A DNA stretch of 64,000 nucleotides, taken from the NCBI GenBank assembly GCA_022009975.1, contig CP091733.1, positions 124,001 through 188,000 of the forward strand, given 5' to 3'. This DNA is from Phocaeicola vulgatus. GTDB lineage: Bacteria > Bacteroidota > Bacteroidia > Bacteroidales > Tannerellaceae. Below are positions 9,310-18,607 of this stretch, piece after piece. Below the pieces are notes generated by a model that was given only the letters and a program-made list of their open reading frames with translations, was not told the DNA's origin and did not search any database. Each line of letters starts with the position of its first letter. Positions within the stretch are counted from its first letter, which is position 1. The position numbers were made by a program, and so were the translations under genes.

Positions 9310-9783
9310 ATGGCTGTTACTAAAATAAGAAAAGTATCCAGCTGGACATTATTGATTAGCTCAATCATCAGTGTTGTAGCTTTGATAATGTTTTATACTG
9401 GTGGCGTAGTAGATCCTGCTGCGGAAATGAAGGAGCCTGTTTATACAGGTCTTCTCTTGAATTGGACTTATGTTCTTTTCGGTTTGACAATTGCCAGTAC
9501 AATCGTATTAGCTGCTTGGCAGTTCTTGGGTTCATTGAAAAATGATGCAAAGTCTGCATTGATGTCTTTGTTAGTGTTGGTTTTGTTTGTAGCATTGCTT
9601 GGTATCACTTATACACTTGGTGACGCTACTCCTTTGACCGGTTTGAATGCAGATTCTCAGGCTTACAATACTACTGGCTGGTTGAAAATCACTGATATGT
9701 GGATTTATTCAACCTATGCTTTGATTGCATTGATTATTTTGGCAGTTGTTTGGGGAACTATTCGTAGAATATTGAGTAGATAA
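9310..9783 (+). CDS. Small four-helix membrane protein of the Exb operon, unknown function
   Basis: 157 residues, not assigned to a named family by me. Hydrophobic segments lie at about 12-30 (WTLLISSIISVVALIMFYTG), 47-70 (GLLLNWTYVLFGLTIASTIV), 80-100 (ALMSLLVLVLFVALLGITYT) and 133-152 (STYALIALIILAVVWGTI). It sits between exbB and exbD, 3 bases after the former and 18 before the latter, so it is surely cotranscribed with the Ton motor. I infer an accessory or structural role in that complex. Confidence 0.8.
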   Translation: MAVTKIRKVSSWTLLISSIISVVALIMFYTGGVVDPAAEMKEPVYTGLLLNWTYVLFGLTIASTIVLAAWQFLGSLKNDAKSALMSLLVLVLFVALLGITYTLGDATPLTGLNADSQAYNTTGWLKITDMWIYSTYALIALIILAVVWGTIRRILSR

Positions 9784-9801
9784 TAAAAACAGAAAAGTAA
9801 A

Positions 9802-10389
9802 ATGGGTAAAAAAAGAAAGACACCGGGTATCAATGGTTCTTCTTCAGCCGATATTGCTTTCATGTTGCTTATCTTCTTCCTTATTACAACATCTATGGAT
9901 ACAGACCAAGGTTTGGCAAGACGTTTGCCACCTCCTGTTCCAAAAGATCAGAAGAACGATGCGGATGTTGATATCAAAAAACGTAACTTGCTCGTGGTGT
10001 TGGTTAGTAGTGGTAACCAAATCATGTGCGGTGGCGAACTTACCGATATCAAGCAATTGAAAGATAAGGTAAAGGAATTCGTTGAAAACCCATATAATGA
10101 CGCTAACAAACCTGAAAAGGTTGAAGTTGACGTTCCTTATTTCGGTAAAAAAATGGTTTCAAAGAACCATGTAATCTCTTTGCAGAGTGACCGTGGTACT
10201 TCATACCAGGCTTATATTGACGTTCAGAATGAGTTGGCTGCAGCTTATAATGAACTACGTGATGATGTTTCAAAAGAGAAATTCGGTAAAGCCTTCATGG
10301 ATTTGGATGAAGAACAGCAGAAAGCTGTTCAGCAAATTTATCCGCAGAAGATTTCTGAAGCTGAACCTAAAAACTACGGAGGAAAGTAA
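9802..10389 (+). CDS. exbD: ExbD/TolR-family protein, first copy
   Basis: 195 residues. ExbD topology: a short cytoplasmic N-terminus (MGKKRKTPGINGSSSADIAF), one membrane helix at about 20-34 containing the family's essential Asp next to its start (SSADIAFMLLIFFLITTSMD), and a periplasmic domain. It is longer than E. coli ExbD (141), with an extra charged insert (PKDQKNDADVDIKKRN and a segment around residues 95-140). Second of two ExbD-like genes in the operon after exbB; two bases separate it from the next. Confidence 0.9.
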   Translation: MGKKRKTPGINGSSSADIAFMLLIFFLITTSMDTDQGLARRLPPPVPKDQKNDADVDIKKRNLLVVLVSSGNQIMCGGELTDIKQLKDKVKEFVENPYNDANKPEKVEVDVPYFGKKMVSKNHVISLQSDRGTSYQAYIDVQNELAAAYNELRDDVSKEKFGKAFMDLDEEQQKAVQQIYPQKISEAEPKNYGGK

Positions 10390-10391
10390 CG

Positions 10392-10859
10392 ATGGGAAAA
10401 TTTAGTAAAGCTGGCGGTCGCGAGATGCCTGAATTGAATACATCATCATTACCTGACTTGGTGTTTGCTTTCTTGTTCTTCATCATGATGGTTACAACCA
10501 TGCGTGAAGTTACATTGAAGGTTCAGTTCAAAGCTCCTCAAGCTACCGAACTTCAGAAGCTTGAAAAGAAATCATTGGTTACTTTCATTTATGTAGGTAA
10601 ACCTATGGCGGAATTCCAAGCTAAGATGGGTAGTGAAACTCGTATTCAGTTGAACGACCAGTTCGCTGAAACAGACGAGATTCAGAACTATATTGCTCAG
10701 GAAAAGTCATCAATGAAAGAAGAAGATCAGCCTTTCATGACTGTATCTATCAAAGCTGATAAAGATACAAAGATGGGTGTGATTTCTGATATCAAACAGG
10801 CTCTTCGTGAAGCATACGCTTTGAAAATCAGTTATTCTGCTGCTAAGAGAGTTAAGTAG
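10392..10859 (+). CDS. exbD: ExbD/TolR-family protein, second copy
   Basis: 155 residues with ExbD topology: MGKFSKAGGREMPELNTSSL, then one membrane helix LPDLVFAFLFFIMMVTTMRE with the conserved Asp at its start, then a periplasmic domain (KKSLVTFIYVGKPM, VSIKADKDTKMGVISDIKQA, LREAYALKISYSA) that fits the family better than the first copy does. Paired, non-identical ExbD genes are common in Bacteroidetes and may give a mixed ExbD dimer. Last gene of the operon. Confidence 0.9.
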   Translation: MGKFSKAGGREMPELNTSSLPDLVFAFLFFIMMVTTMREVTLKVQFKAPQATELQKLEKKSLVTFIYVGKPMAEFQAKMGSETRIQLNDQFAETDEIQNYIAQEKSSMKEEDQPFMTVSIKADKDTKMGVISDIKQALREAYALKISYSAAKRVK

Positions 10860-10876
10860 TTTCTGTACTATAATTT

Positions 10877-10926
10877 AAATTGGGAAGTGCACGGGTTTGT
10901 CCCGATGTACTTCCCAATTTTTTTAT
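10877..10926 (+). terminator. Intrinsic terminator of the exb operon
   Basis: AAATTGGGAAGT (from 10877) pairs with ACTTCCCAATTT (ending 10920), with an inner CGGG/CCCG extension, then a T-rich tail. It begins 18 bases after the second exbD stop. Confidence 0.9.
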
Positions 10927-11065
10927 TTTCAACCCGAAAAATATTCACATTCTTTTCTTTCTTCTTTCGATACCCAATAATAATTCCTTATTTAGTAGTA
11001 ATAGATAGCTTTTTTCGTTATTTTTGTATCAAATATTCAAACCGCAAACAATATATTACAAAAAT

Positions 11066-11538
11066 ATGGCACACTATCAATTAGATGAATTGGATGAGAA
11101 AATTCTCAAGCTTATTATTGGCAACGCTCGTATGCCTTTCTTGGAAGTCGCAAGAGAGTGTAATGTGTCCGGTGCTGCAATTCACCAACGTATCCAGAAA
11201 CTGACAAATCTTGGTGTTATCAAGGGCTCAGAGTTTATTGTTGATAATACGAAGGTCGGATATGACACTTGTGCTTATGTAGGGTTATATTTAAACTCTC
11301 CAGGTCAATTCCTGTTGTGACAGAGGCATTGAAGCAGATTCCAGAAGTCGTGGAGTGTCACTATACGACTGGACAGTATGATTTGTTCATCAAAATATAT
11401 GCGAAAAACAACCAACATTTGTTGAGTATCATCCATAATAAACTCCAACCATTGGGTTTGGCACGTACAGAGTCTCTTATTTCTTTCAAAGAGGCATTTA
11501 AGAGACAATTACCTATTGATTTGAGTGATGATGAATAA
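11066..11538 (+). CDS. Lrp/AsnC-family transcriptional regulator (split by one frameshift)
   Basis: DNA-binding regulator of the leucine-responsive family. The start at 11066 (MAHYQLDELDEKIL) is preferred to an ATG 42 bases earlier because it begins at the AsnC-type helix-turn-helix: LIIGNARMPFLEVARECN, VSGAAIHQRIQKLTNLGVIK. The second frame holds the RAM (AsnC ligand-binding) domain: VVTEALKQIPEVVECHYTTG, QYDLFIKIYAKNNQHLL. Adding one C at 11311-11312 gives SPGQFPVVTEAL; about 157 residues, the family norm. Such regulators often sense amino acids. Its end overlaps the start of the GNAT gene (ATGATGAATAA), so the two are probably cotranscribed. Confidence 0.9.
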
Positions 11539-12035
11539 GGATATTTCTCTTCTGGTTCGACCCGCATCGAATGATGATTTGGCTGGAATCATGAAGATAA
11601 TGGAAAGAGCACGTAGTTTTATGGCTTCTGTCGGCAATCCTAACCAATGGATTGCTGGCTATCCTCAAAGAATTGATGGAATCAGAGATAGCAGAAGGTC
11701 ATTGTTTTGTCTGTGTCAATGCAGATGGCAAACTTGTTGCTACATTTTGTTTTATAGATGGAGTGGATCCTAACTACAAATACATAGAGGATGGCGAATG
11801 GTTGAATGACAAGCCTTATTCAGTCCTTCATAGATTAGCGTCTGATGGAACGTGTTCTGGAATCTTTGACTTCTGTTTGGAGTGGTGTTCTTCTCGTAGT
11901 CGTAATATTCGAGTTGATACTCACCATGATAATCAAATCCTTCAGCACTTATTGTTAAAACACGGTTTCACCTATTGTGGAATCATTTATGTATCTAATG
12001 GAACGCCGCGCTTGGCTTTCCAACGTTGCATTTGA
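11525..12035 (+). CDS. GNAT-family N-acetyltransferase (split by one frameshift)
   Basis: About 170 residues after repair. N-terminal frame: LLVRPASNDDLAGIMKIMER, typical first strand and helix of GNAT. C-terminal frame: EIAEGHCFVCVNADGKLVAT, FCFIDGVDPNYKYIEDG, and the acetyl-CoA/late-strand region RNIRVDTHHDNQILQHLLLK, HGFTYCGIIYV. The pieces meet near 11663-11670 (an A-run after CCTC) to read NQWIAGYPQKELMESEI or similar; either two bases are missing or one is extra. Substrate unknown. It overlaps the regulator upstream by 14 bases. Confidence 0.8.
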
Positions 12036-12059
12036 ATTTATTAGTTAAGTTATTTTTAT

Positions 12060-15047
12060 ATGAAGAAAATTGTAGTTTCTTTTTTATGTTTGTTGTGTTT
12101 CGGCCTCTCTTATGCGCAGGAAAAGCCAAACTCTTCTTTGTATGGCACGGGAAACTGGGATGCTGATTCTTTAGGCAACCACCGTGTCGTTGTTTCTGTA
12201 AATCAACCAACGGATGCCGTTTTGGCCAAGATGGAATGGCGCAGACGTGACTTTGATCCGGAAAAGAAAAACATTATTGTTGTAGACGCTAAAACTGGAG
12301 AACGCATTACAAATGTTTGTCGCTTTGCGATTGACCGTGAAAAGGGTGAAATCGCCTTTCAACCAAAGACTGTTCCTGGCGAATACTACATTTATTATCT
12401 GAAGAACGTGATGAGCGGCAGCCGTTATTATCCAACGGTTACTTATCCAGCTTTTGAAGAAACAGCCTCTTCGGATTGGATGAAGAAAAATAAATTGACG
12501 GGAAAGAAAGCTCCGCAGTTGCCAGCTGCAAAGGTTGTGCAGTACCAAGCAATCAATGAGTTCAATTCTTTCTATCCGATGGAACTGATAGCGACGAATA
12601 AAGAGAAAGAGTCGTTGCTTAAATCGAAGTCTAATGAAAGTTATATTCTTTTTACAGAAGATAGACGTTTCCCGATACGCATGACTACGGACATTCCATA
12701 TAAATGGATTGAAGATAATCGTCATGATTTCTTTGAAGGTTCTGCGGATAAGGGAGAATATTATACTTTCCAGATAGGTGTTTGGGCTGCTAATAAAGAT
12801 GTGAAACATATTCAGGTTCAGTTCTCTGCATTAAAGAACAGTAAGACCGGAGATGTTATTCCCGCATCTTCATTCACTTGTTTCAATACAGGTGGAATTG
12901 ATGTGACCGGAACAGTTTTCACCAAAGATTGCTCTGTTTCTAAAGGAAAAGTACAAGCTTTGTGGATGGGAACAATGATTCCTGAACAATTGGCATCCGG
13001 TGAATATGAAGGTGTAGTAACAGTTTCTGGAGAAGGTGTTGAATCGAAAGCCGTTCGTTTGTCATTAAACGTATCAGATCAAGTCATCGCCAATCATGGA
13101 GACAATGAACCTTGGCGTCATTCTCGTTTGCGTTGGCTTAATTCCCAATTGGGCTTTGACGATGAAGTGATTGCTCCTTATGTCCCTCTTACGATAAAGG
13201 ATAGAAAACTATCCATGTTAGGTCGTGAAGTAGAGTTGGGAGTAAATGGTTTCCCTTCCAATATTACCAGCTTCTTTAAAGAAACTGTGACAGAAATAGG
13301 TGAACAAGGTCGTGAATTGTTGGCTAAACCGATGAACTTGGTAGCTGATGGTGGCGATTGGGAGAATTTGGATTTTGCTGTTACTAAGCAGAAACCAGCT
13401 ACGATCGGATGGCATTCAACCAACCAAAACAGCCGTTTCATCATGAATCTGGATGCCCAGTTGGAAGCAGACGGTAATATGGAATATAAGGTTGTCCTCA
13501 TTGCGCGTGAGGATGCCACTATTGATGATATTTCCTTGCAGACCGAACTCGTTCCTGGTTTGGCAAATTATATGATGGGCTTAGGTCAACGTGGTGGTTA
13601 TTATAAAGATTTGGATTGGAAATGGAATGTTGAAAAGAATCAAGATGCCGTCTGGACGGGAGATGTGAATGGTGGTTTGCAGCTTCGTTTCTATGACGAC
13701 CAGTATGAACGTCCTTTGAACACCAACTTCTATCATCAAAAGCCTCTGAGAATGCCTACTTCTTGGTGCAACCAAGGTAATGGCGGTATTCGTTTGTCTT
13801 CTGGCAATAAGGGAACATTGGTCAATGCTTATTCGGGAAAACGCAGTGTGAAGAAAGGCGACCGCCTTTATTATTATTTCAATGTGTTGATTACTCCGTT
13901 CCGTACAATCAATACTGATAAGCAGTGGCAAGACCGTTATTATCACGGCTATCAATTTATCGACCAGACACACAACTTCGGTGCGACAGTCGTTAATATC
14001 CACCATGCGAATGCCATCAATCCATTCATCAACTATCCATTCTTGCGTACACAAGAGATGAAAGCCTATATTGATGGAGCTCATGCTTTGGGAATGAAAG
14101 TGAAGATTTATAATACGGTTCGTGAATTGACCAATAGCTGTGTGGAAATGTTTGCTTTGCGTAGCTTGGGCAATGAAATATTCTCAGAAGGACCTGGTGG
14201 AGGATTCTCTTGGTTGCAAGAACATTTGGATCAGAATTATATCGGAGCTTGGTTTGTTCCTGAGTTGAAAGATGCTGCGATTGTCAATAGCGGAGTGTCT
14301 CGTTGGCACAACTATTATATGGAAGGTTTGGATTGGTTGGTTAAGAATATTGGTATTGATGGACTCTATATCGACGACTTGGCTTTTGACCGCATGTCTA
14401 TGAAGCGTGTCCGTAAGATATTGAACCGCACGAATCCAGGTGCCATGATTGACTTGCATTCTGCCAACCAGTTTAATGAGAAAGACGGTTTTGCCAACAG
14501 TGCGAACCTTTACTTGGAACACTTCCCTTATTTGGACCGCTTGTGGTTTGGAGAGTATTTTGATTACAATATGCCTCCTGAGTTTTGGATTGTGGAAGTT
14601 TCCGGTATTCCTTATGGCATGATGGGAGAAATGCTATGGGAAGGTGGAAACAAATGGCGTGGAATGCTTTATGGCATGACCGGACGTAATCCTGGTTATG
14701 GCGTAGATAACCGTTCTTTGTGGCACTTCTGGGATGATTTTGGAATGAAAGGTAGCGAAATGATAGGCTATTGGGTTTCTAATAATCCGGTTAAAACTGG
14801 AAAAGAGAAGACCTTGGCAACGGTTTACCGTCACAAAGGTGAGAAAACATTGATATCTTTGGCTACTTGGGAAGATCAAGATGTGGATGTCTCTCTTCAG
14901 ATAGACTGGGCTGCTTTGGGATTGGATCCTAAGACTGCCGTACTTCATGCTCCGGCTATTGAGAACTTCCAATCTGAAAAGAGTTGGAAAGTCGGAGAAA
15001 CCATAACTGTTCCGAAGGGAAAAGGTTGGTTGATTGTCATAGAATAA
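12060..15047 (+). CDS. Large secreted glycoside-hydrolase-like protein (DUF6067 type)
   Basis: 995 residues, intact. Signal peptide MKKIVVSFLCLLCFGLSYAQ. An N-terminal beta-rich half follows, then a central part that resembles a TIM-barrel glycosidase: FGATVVNIHHANAINPFINY, GMKVKIYNTVRELTN, GIDGLYIDDLAFDRMSMKRV, PGAMIDLHSANQF, LWFGEYFDYNMPPEF. The pattern of Asp at strand ends (YIDDLAFD) suggests candidate catalytic or substrate-binding acids. I recall this layout from proteins labelled DUF6067/glycoside hydrolase domain in Bacteroidetes; I cannot give a substrate. A 27-base gap to the DUF5107 gene suggests one operon acting on the same glycan outside the cytoplasm. Confidence 0.75.
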   Translation: MKKIVVSFLCLLCFGLSYAQEKPNSSLYGTGNWDADSLGNHRVVVSVNQPTDAVLAKMEWRRRDFDPEKKNIIVVDAKTGERITNVCRFAIDREKGEIAFQPKTVPGEYYIYYLKNVMSGSRYYPTVTYPAFEETASSDWMKKNKLTGKKAPQLPAAKVVQYQAINEFNSFYPMELIATNKEKESLLKSKSNESYILFTEDRRFPIRMTTDIPYKWIEDNRHDFFEGSADKGEYYTFQIGVWAANKDVKHIQVQFSALKNSKTGDVIPASSFTCFNTGGIDVTGTVFTKDCSVSKGKVQALWMGTMIPEQLASGEYEGVVTVSGEGVESKAVRLSLNVSDQVIANHGDNEPWRHSRLRWLNSQLGFDDEVIAPYVPLTIKDRKLSMLGREVELGVNGFPSNITSFFKETVTEIGEQGRELLAKPMNLVADGGDWENLDFAVTKQKPATIGWHSTNQNSRFIMNLDAQLEADGNMEYKVVLIAREDATIDDISLQTELVPGLANYMMGLGQRGGYYKDLDWKWNVEKNQDAVWTGDVNGGLQLRFYDDQYERPLNTNFYHQKPLRMPTSWCNQGNGGIRLSSGNKGTLVNAYSGKRSVKKGDRLYYYFNVLITPFRTINTDKQWQDRYYHGYQFIDQTHNFGATVVNIHHANAINPFINYPFLRTQEMKAYIDGAHALGMKVKIYNTVRELTNSCVEMFALRSLGNEIFSEGPGGGFSWLQEHLDQNYIGAWFVPELKDAAIVNSGVSRWHNYYMEGLDWLVKNIGIDGLYIDDLAFDRMSMKRVRKILNRTNPGAMIDLHSANQFNEKDGFANSANLYLEHFPYLDRLWFGEYFDYNMPPEFWIVEVSGIPYGMMGEMLWEGGNKWRGMLYGMTGRNPGYGVDNRSLWHFWDDFGMKGSEMIGYWVSNNPVKTGKEKTLATVYRHKGEKTLISLATWEDQDVDVSLQIDWAALGLDPKTAVLHAPAIENFQSEKSWKVGETITVPKGKGWLIVIE

Positions 15048-15074
15048 TTAATAGCCAATAATAGTTATTGTACC

Positions 15075-18000
15075 ATGAATAAAAAAATCATAGTAGTTTC
15101 TGTTATTTCCTGTTGTGCAGCATGGGGCTTTTCCCCAGCTCGTGCACAACAGGCGGTTGTGAAAGAACAACCCAAAGTGATGAAAACTTATCCGTTTTCA
15201 GATCCTGATCCGGTAGCCCAACCGACTCACCTCTATTATCCTTATTTCCGTTTCGATGGATTCGCTGCGGAAGGAAAGGAGCAGAGCTGGAAAAGTGTTG
15301 ATATGGAGAATGATTACATCCAGTTGACACTCTTCCCCGAAATAGGTGGTAAAGTTTGGGGAGCGATTGATAAGACAACCGGTAAAGCATTTGTATATTC
15401 AAATGGAGTTGTGAAGTTTAGGGATATTGCCATGCGTGGACCTTGGGTGTCTGGTGGTATTGAATTTAACTTCGGTATAATCGGTCACGCTCCATCTTCC
15501 AGTACTCCAGTAGATTATTGGGTAAAGAAGAAAGAAGATGGAAGTGTGAGTTGCTATATTTCTTCTTATGAATGGTTGACTCGTACAGTATGGTTGGTTG
15601 AAGTGAATTTGCCGAAAGACAAAGCCTATTTTACTACCCGTACGACTTGGTATAACCAATCGTCTCTCAGCCAACCTTATTATCAATGGATGAATGCCGG
15701 TTATCCGGTGGGAGACAATGCAGAGTTCTGTTATCCAGGAAACCATTACATAGGTCATGGAGGAGAAGTAGCTCAATTCCCAATTGATGAAGAAGGGCAT
15801 AATATTGGTTGGTATGAATCCAACAACTTTGGCAACTCTAAGTCGTATCATGTCTTAGGCTATTATAATGATTATTATGGCGTATATTGGCATGGTGAAG
15901 ATTTCGGTTCCATTCATCATTCGGACTTCGACGAGAAGTTGGGAATGAAAATATTCTTGTGGGGACTTTCCCGTGAGGGTGCAATTTGGGAAGATTTGTT
16001 GACAGATTCAGACGGTCAATATATCGAGCTTCAGTCTGGAAGAATGTTTAACCAACCGGCATCATCCAGCGCCTTTACTCCGTATAAACATTTCGAGTTC
16101 GCACCGCAAATGACTGATGAATGGACGGAATATTGGTATCCGGTCAAGGGAATCCAAGGTGTTTCCAAGGCTTCTAAAATCGGGGCTTTACATGTGAGCC
16201 GAGAATCAGGAAAGGTGAAATTGTCATTTTCTCCGTTGGAGGCACTTAATACAGAAGTGAAGGTTTACAAAGGCAGTGAATTGCTTCAAAAGTTACCTTT
16301 GCATACGAAAGTATTGGAGCCAGTTGTTTTGGACACGAATCAAAACATACCGGAGGGTGAATTGAAGGTTGTGATTGGTTCTGATGATTTGGTTTATTCT
16401 GAAGCAAAAGCAGATTATGAATTGAAGCGACCGATGAAAACCCCGGACGACTTTGATTGGAATTCCGCTTTGGGGCTTTATACCCAAGGAGAACAATTGC
16501 TGAATCAAAAATATTGGGCTGCAGCGGAAGAGAAATTGAAGGCAGCGTTGGAAAAGGAACCTTACATGTCTCAGGCTTTGGTGGCTTTGTCATCTCTCTA
16601 TTATCGAGAAGGACGCTATTCGGAATCTTTGGAATTGACGAAGAGAGCGATTAGCTTGGATACTTATGATGGCGAAGCAAACTATTATTATGGTTTGGCA
16701 AATAGAGCTTTGGGAGATATGACCGAAGCAAAAGCAGCTTTTTCCATTGCTTCATTTTCAACCAGCGTTCGAACAGCAGCTTATGAGCAGTTGGGAGAAT
16801 TGTGCGCTTTGGAAAATAATTGGGAAAAGACTGTGCATTATGCTAAGAAGAGCTTAGAGTACAATGATAAGAATTTAAAGGCGCGCCAGCTTTTGATGTT
16901 GGCCTTTCGTAAAATGAACCAGACGGCAAAGGCGAAAGAGCAAATTGATAAGGTTTTGGCTGATTTACCTCTTTACCATCCGGCTCGTTTTGAACAGTGT
17001 TGTTTGGAAAAAGGCGTGCTGAAAGGTGATTTGGATGAATTCGTTTCATTGGTACATAATGAACTTCCGTTTGAAGTGTATATGGAGATTGCCAGCTGGT
17101 ACGAATCGATTGGTTGTGTGGCTGAGGCTTTAGCTCTATATCATTGCGCAGGAGATTACCCGATTAGCTTATATCATACAGCCTATCTGTTGGCTCATAC
17201 GGCAGGTTTGGATGCAGCGAGCGAAACTGAAATGGCATTGAAAGCTGCCAATTCCCATTCGCCTGAAATGATATTCCCTTTCCGTGCGGAAGATTTGACC
17301 GTATTGAAATGGGCAGAAGAGAAAACAGGTGATTGGAAACCTCGTTATTACCAGGCTTGATTTATTGGGCAAACCAACAGGATGAAAAAGCTAAGGAGTT
17401 GATGGAGGGTTGTGAGCCTGAAGGTTTTGCACCTTTCTATTTGTCCCGTGCTTTAATGAAAGAAGGTGATGCTAAATTGCAGGATATCTTGAAAGCCGAG
17501 AAGATAGAAGCTTCTTGGCGTGTGGGAGTTGCTTTGTTGAACTATTATACTGCGGCTTCTGATTGGAAAAAGGTCGTAGAAGTAGGTAAAAAGTATCATA
17601 AAAAGTATCCTGCCAATTATTACTTGGGCTTGAAGTATGCTAAAGGATTGTGTGAAGTGGGACAATACAATGTTTGTATCTCCCTACTGAAGCAGTTACG
17701 CGTATTGCCTAACGAAGGTGCTTATGCCGGACGTGCTGTTTATCGTGCTGCCAATTTGTATCAGGCAATGGATAAACTGGTGCAAGGGAAGTATGCAGAT
17801 GTGTTGAAGTCTGTCGAAGCATCGAAAGATTGGCGTGAAAACTTGGGCGTAGGCAAACCTTATGACGAATTGGTTGACGACCGTTTGGAGAACTATTTGT
17901 CTGCGAAGGCGTATGCTGCCAAAGGTGAGAAAGCGAAGGCTGAAGAACTTTACCAGAAAGTGGCTGACAAGTTGATGAATCCGCAACATTTCAGTTCCGC

Positions 18001-18265
18001 AAATCTTTTGTCGGCTTTGGCGATGAAAGAAGTGGGAATGGGCAAGAAAGCCGACGAGTGGGTTGCATCTTGGAGCAAACAATTTGCTGGCAATAAGGCT
18101 GCAGAATGGTGCGAAGCTATTTATCGAGGCGACCGTCAAAAGGCAGAGGATATGCTAAAGAGTCGTAAGGAGCAAACTGATACAACTCCTTGGGAATATA
18201 GTTTCCGCGATGCTAATTTTGATTTGATGCTTCGACTCTCCGGTGTTTTAACAAACGCTCAATAG
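15075..18265 (+). CDS. DUF5107 domain protein with TPR repeats, secreted (split by one frameshift)
   Basis: About 1063 residues once one G is added at 17354-17355 (KPRYYQGLIYWANQQDEKA). Signal peptide to about residue 25 (PARAQQ). Residues about 40-330 form a DUF5107 domain: LTLFPEIGGKVWGAIDKTTG, GPWVSGGIEFNFG, RTVWLVEVNLPKDKAYFTTR. The beta-sandwich pattern recalls aldose-1-epimerase-like folds. From about 465 onward it is built of TPR-like helices (NSALGLYTQGEQLLNQKYWA, ALVALSSLYYREGRYSESLE, GEANYYYGLANRALGDMTEA) through to the C-terminus. It probably binds or processes carbohydrate in the periplasm or at the surface together with the preceding enzyme. DUF5107 assignment is from memory of the family layout. 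Confidence 0.8.
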
Positions 18266-18356
18266 AAGAATGTCATGAGACCTTTAGCCGTTTCTGAAGA
18301 GGATACCTATCGGTCTCATTATTAAATATTTGTGCCTTGCTGATGATGGCACTTTT

Positions 18357-18457
18357 AAACATACCGTTGTTTTGAAAAAAACATTGGACGTTTTTGAAAA
18401 AACATTGGACGTTTTCAAGAAAACATTGGACGTTTTTGAAAAAACAACGGTATGTTT
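18357..18457. repeat. Inverted-repeat cassette enclosing three 21-base tandem repeats (copy A)
   Basis: A perfect 17-base inverted repeat (18357-18373 AAACATACCGTTGTTTT; 18441-18457) encloses three direct repeats with the core ACATTGGACG starting at 18381, 18402 and 18423, an exact 21-base period. Within each unit AAAACAT and ACGTTTT nearly pair around TGG, so the block can fold as one long hairpin or as a row of small ones. A second cassette with the same core lies at 61457-61556. Both strands are open in frame with a 7-residue periodic peptide, which follows from the 21-base period. Confidence 0.9.
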
Positions 18458-18490
18458 TTTTCGGCACATTTTATCCTGTTTTTACACCTT

Positions 18491-18533
18491 AAAGGGTTGC
18501 ATCAAAACAATCGTTTTGACATAGCCCTTTTGC
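18491..18533. terminator. Hairpin terminator (GGGGCTG family, copy 2)
   Basis: AAAGGG (from 18491) pairs with CCCTTT (ending 18530), and inside it TCAAAAC pairs with GTTTTGA, with some wobble or mismatched positions between. It is a diverged member of the hairpin family seen at 6341, 53215 and 61942. It follows the repeat cassette and would end transcription from the DUF5107 gene. Confidence 0.7.
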
Positions 18534-18607
18534 TTTTCAACAATAGAAAGAAGTAATGGAATAAAATGTGTACCTTTGAACGAAAGTTTAGAAAAGAAGA
18601 TTGACTT

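Noticed and set aside
18357..18457. Possible CRISPR array at the 21-base repeats (also 61434-61557 and 44507-44596)
   Set aside because: The repeats are contiguous with no unique spacers, units are too short, and no cas genes are present.
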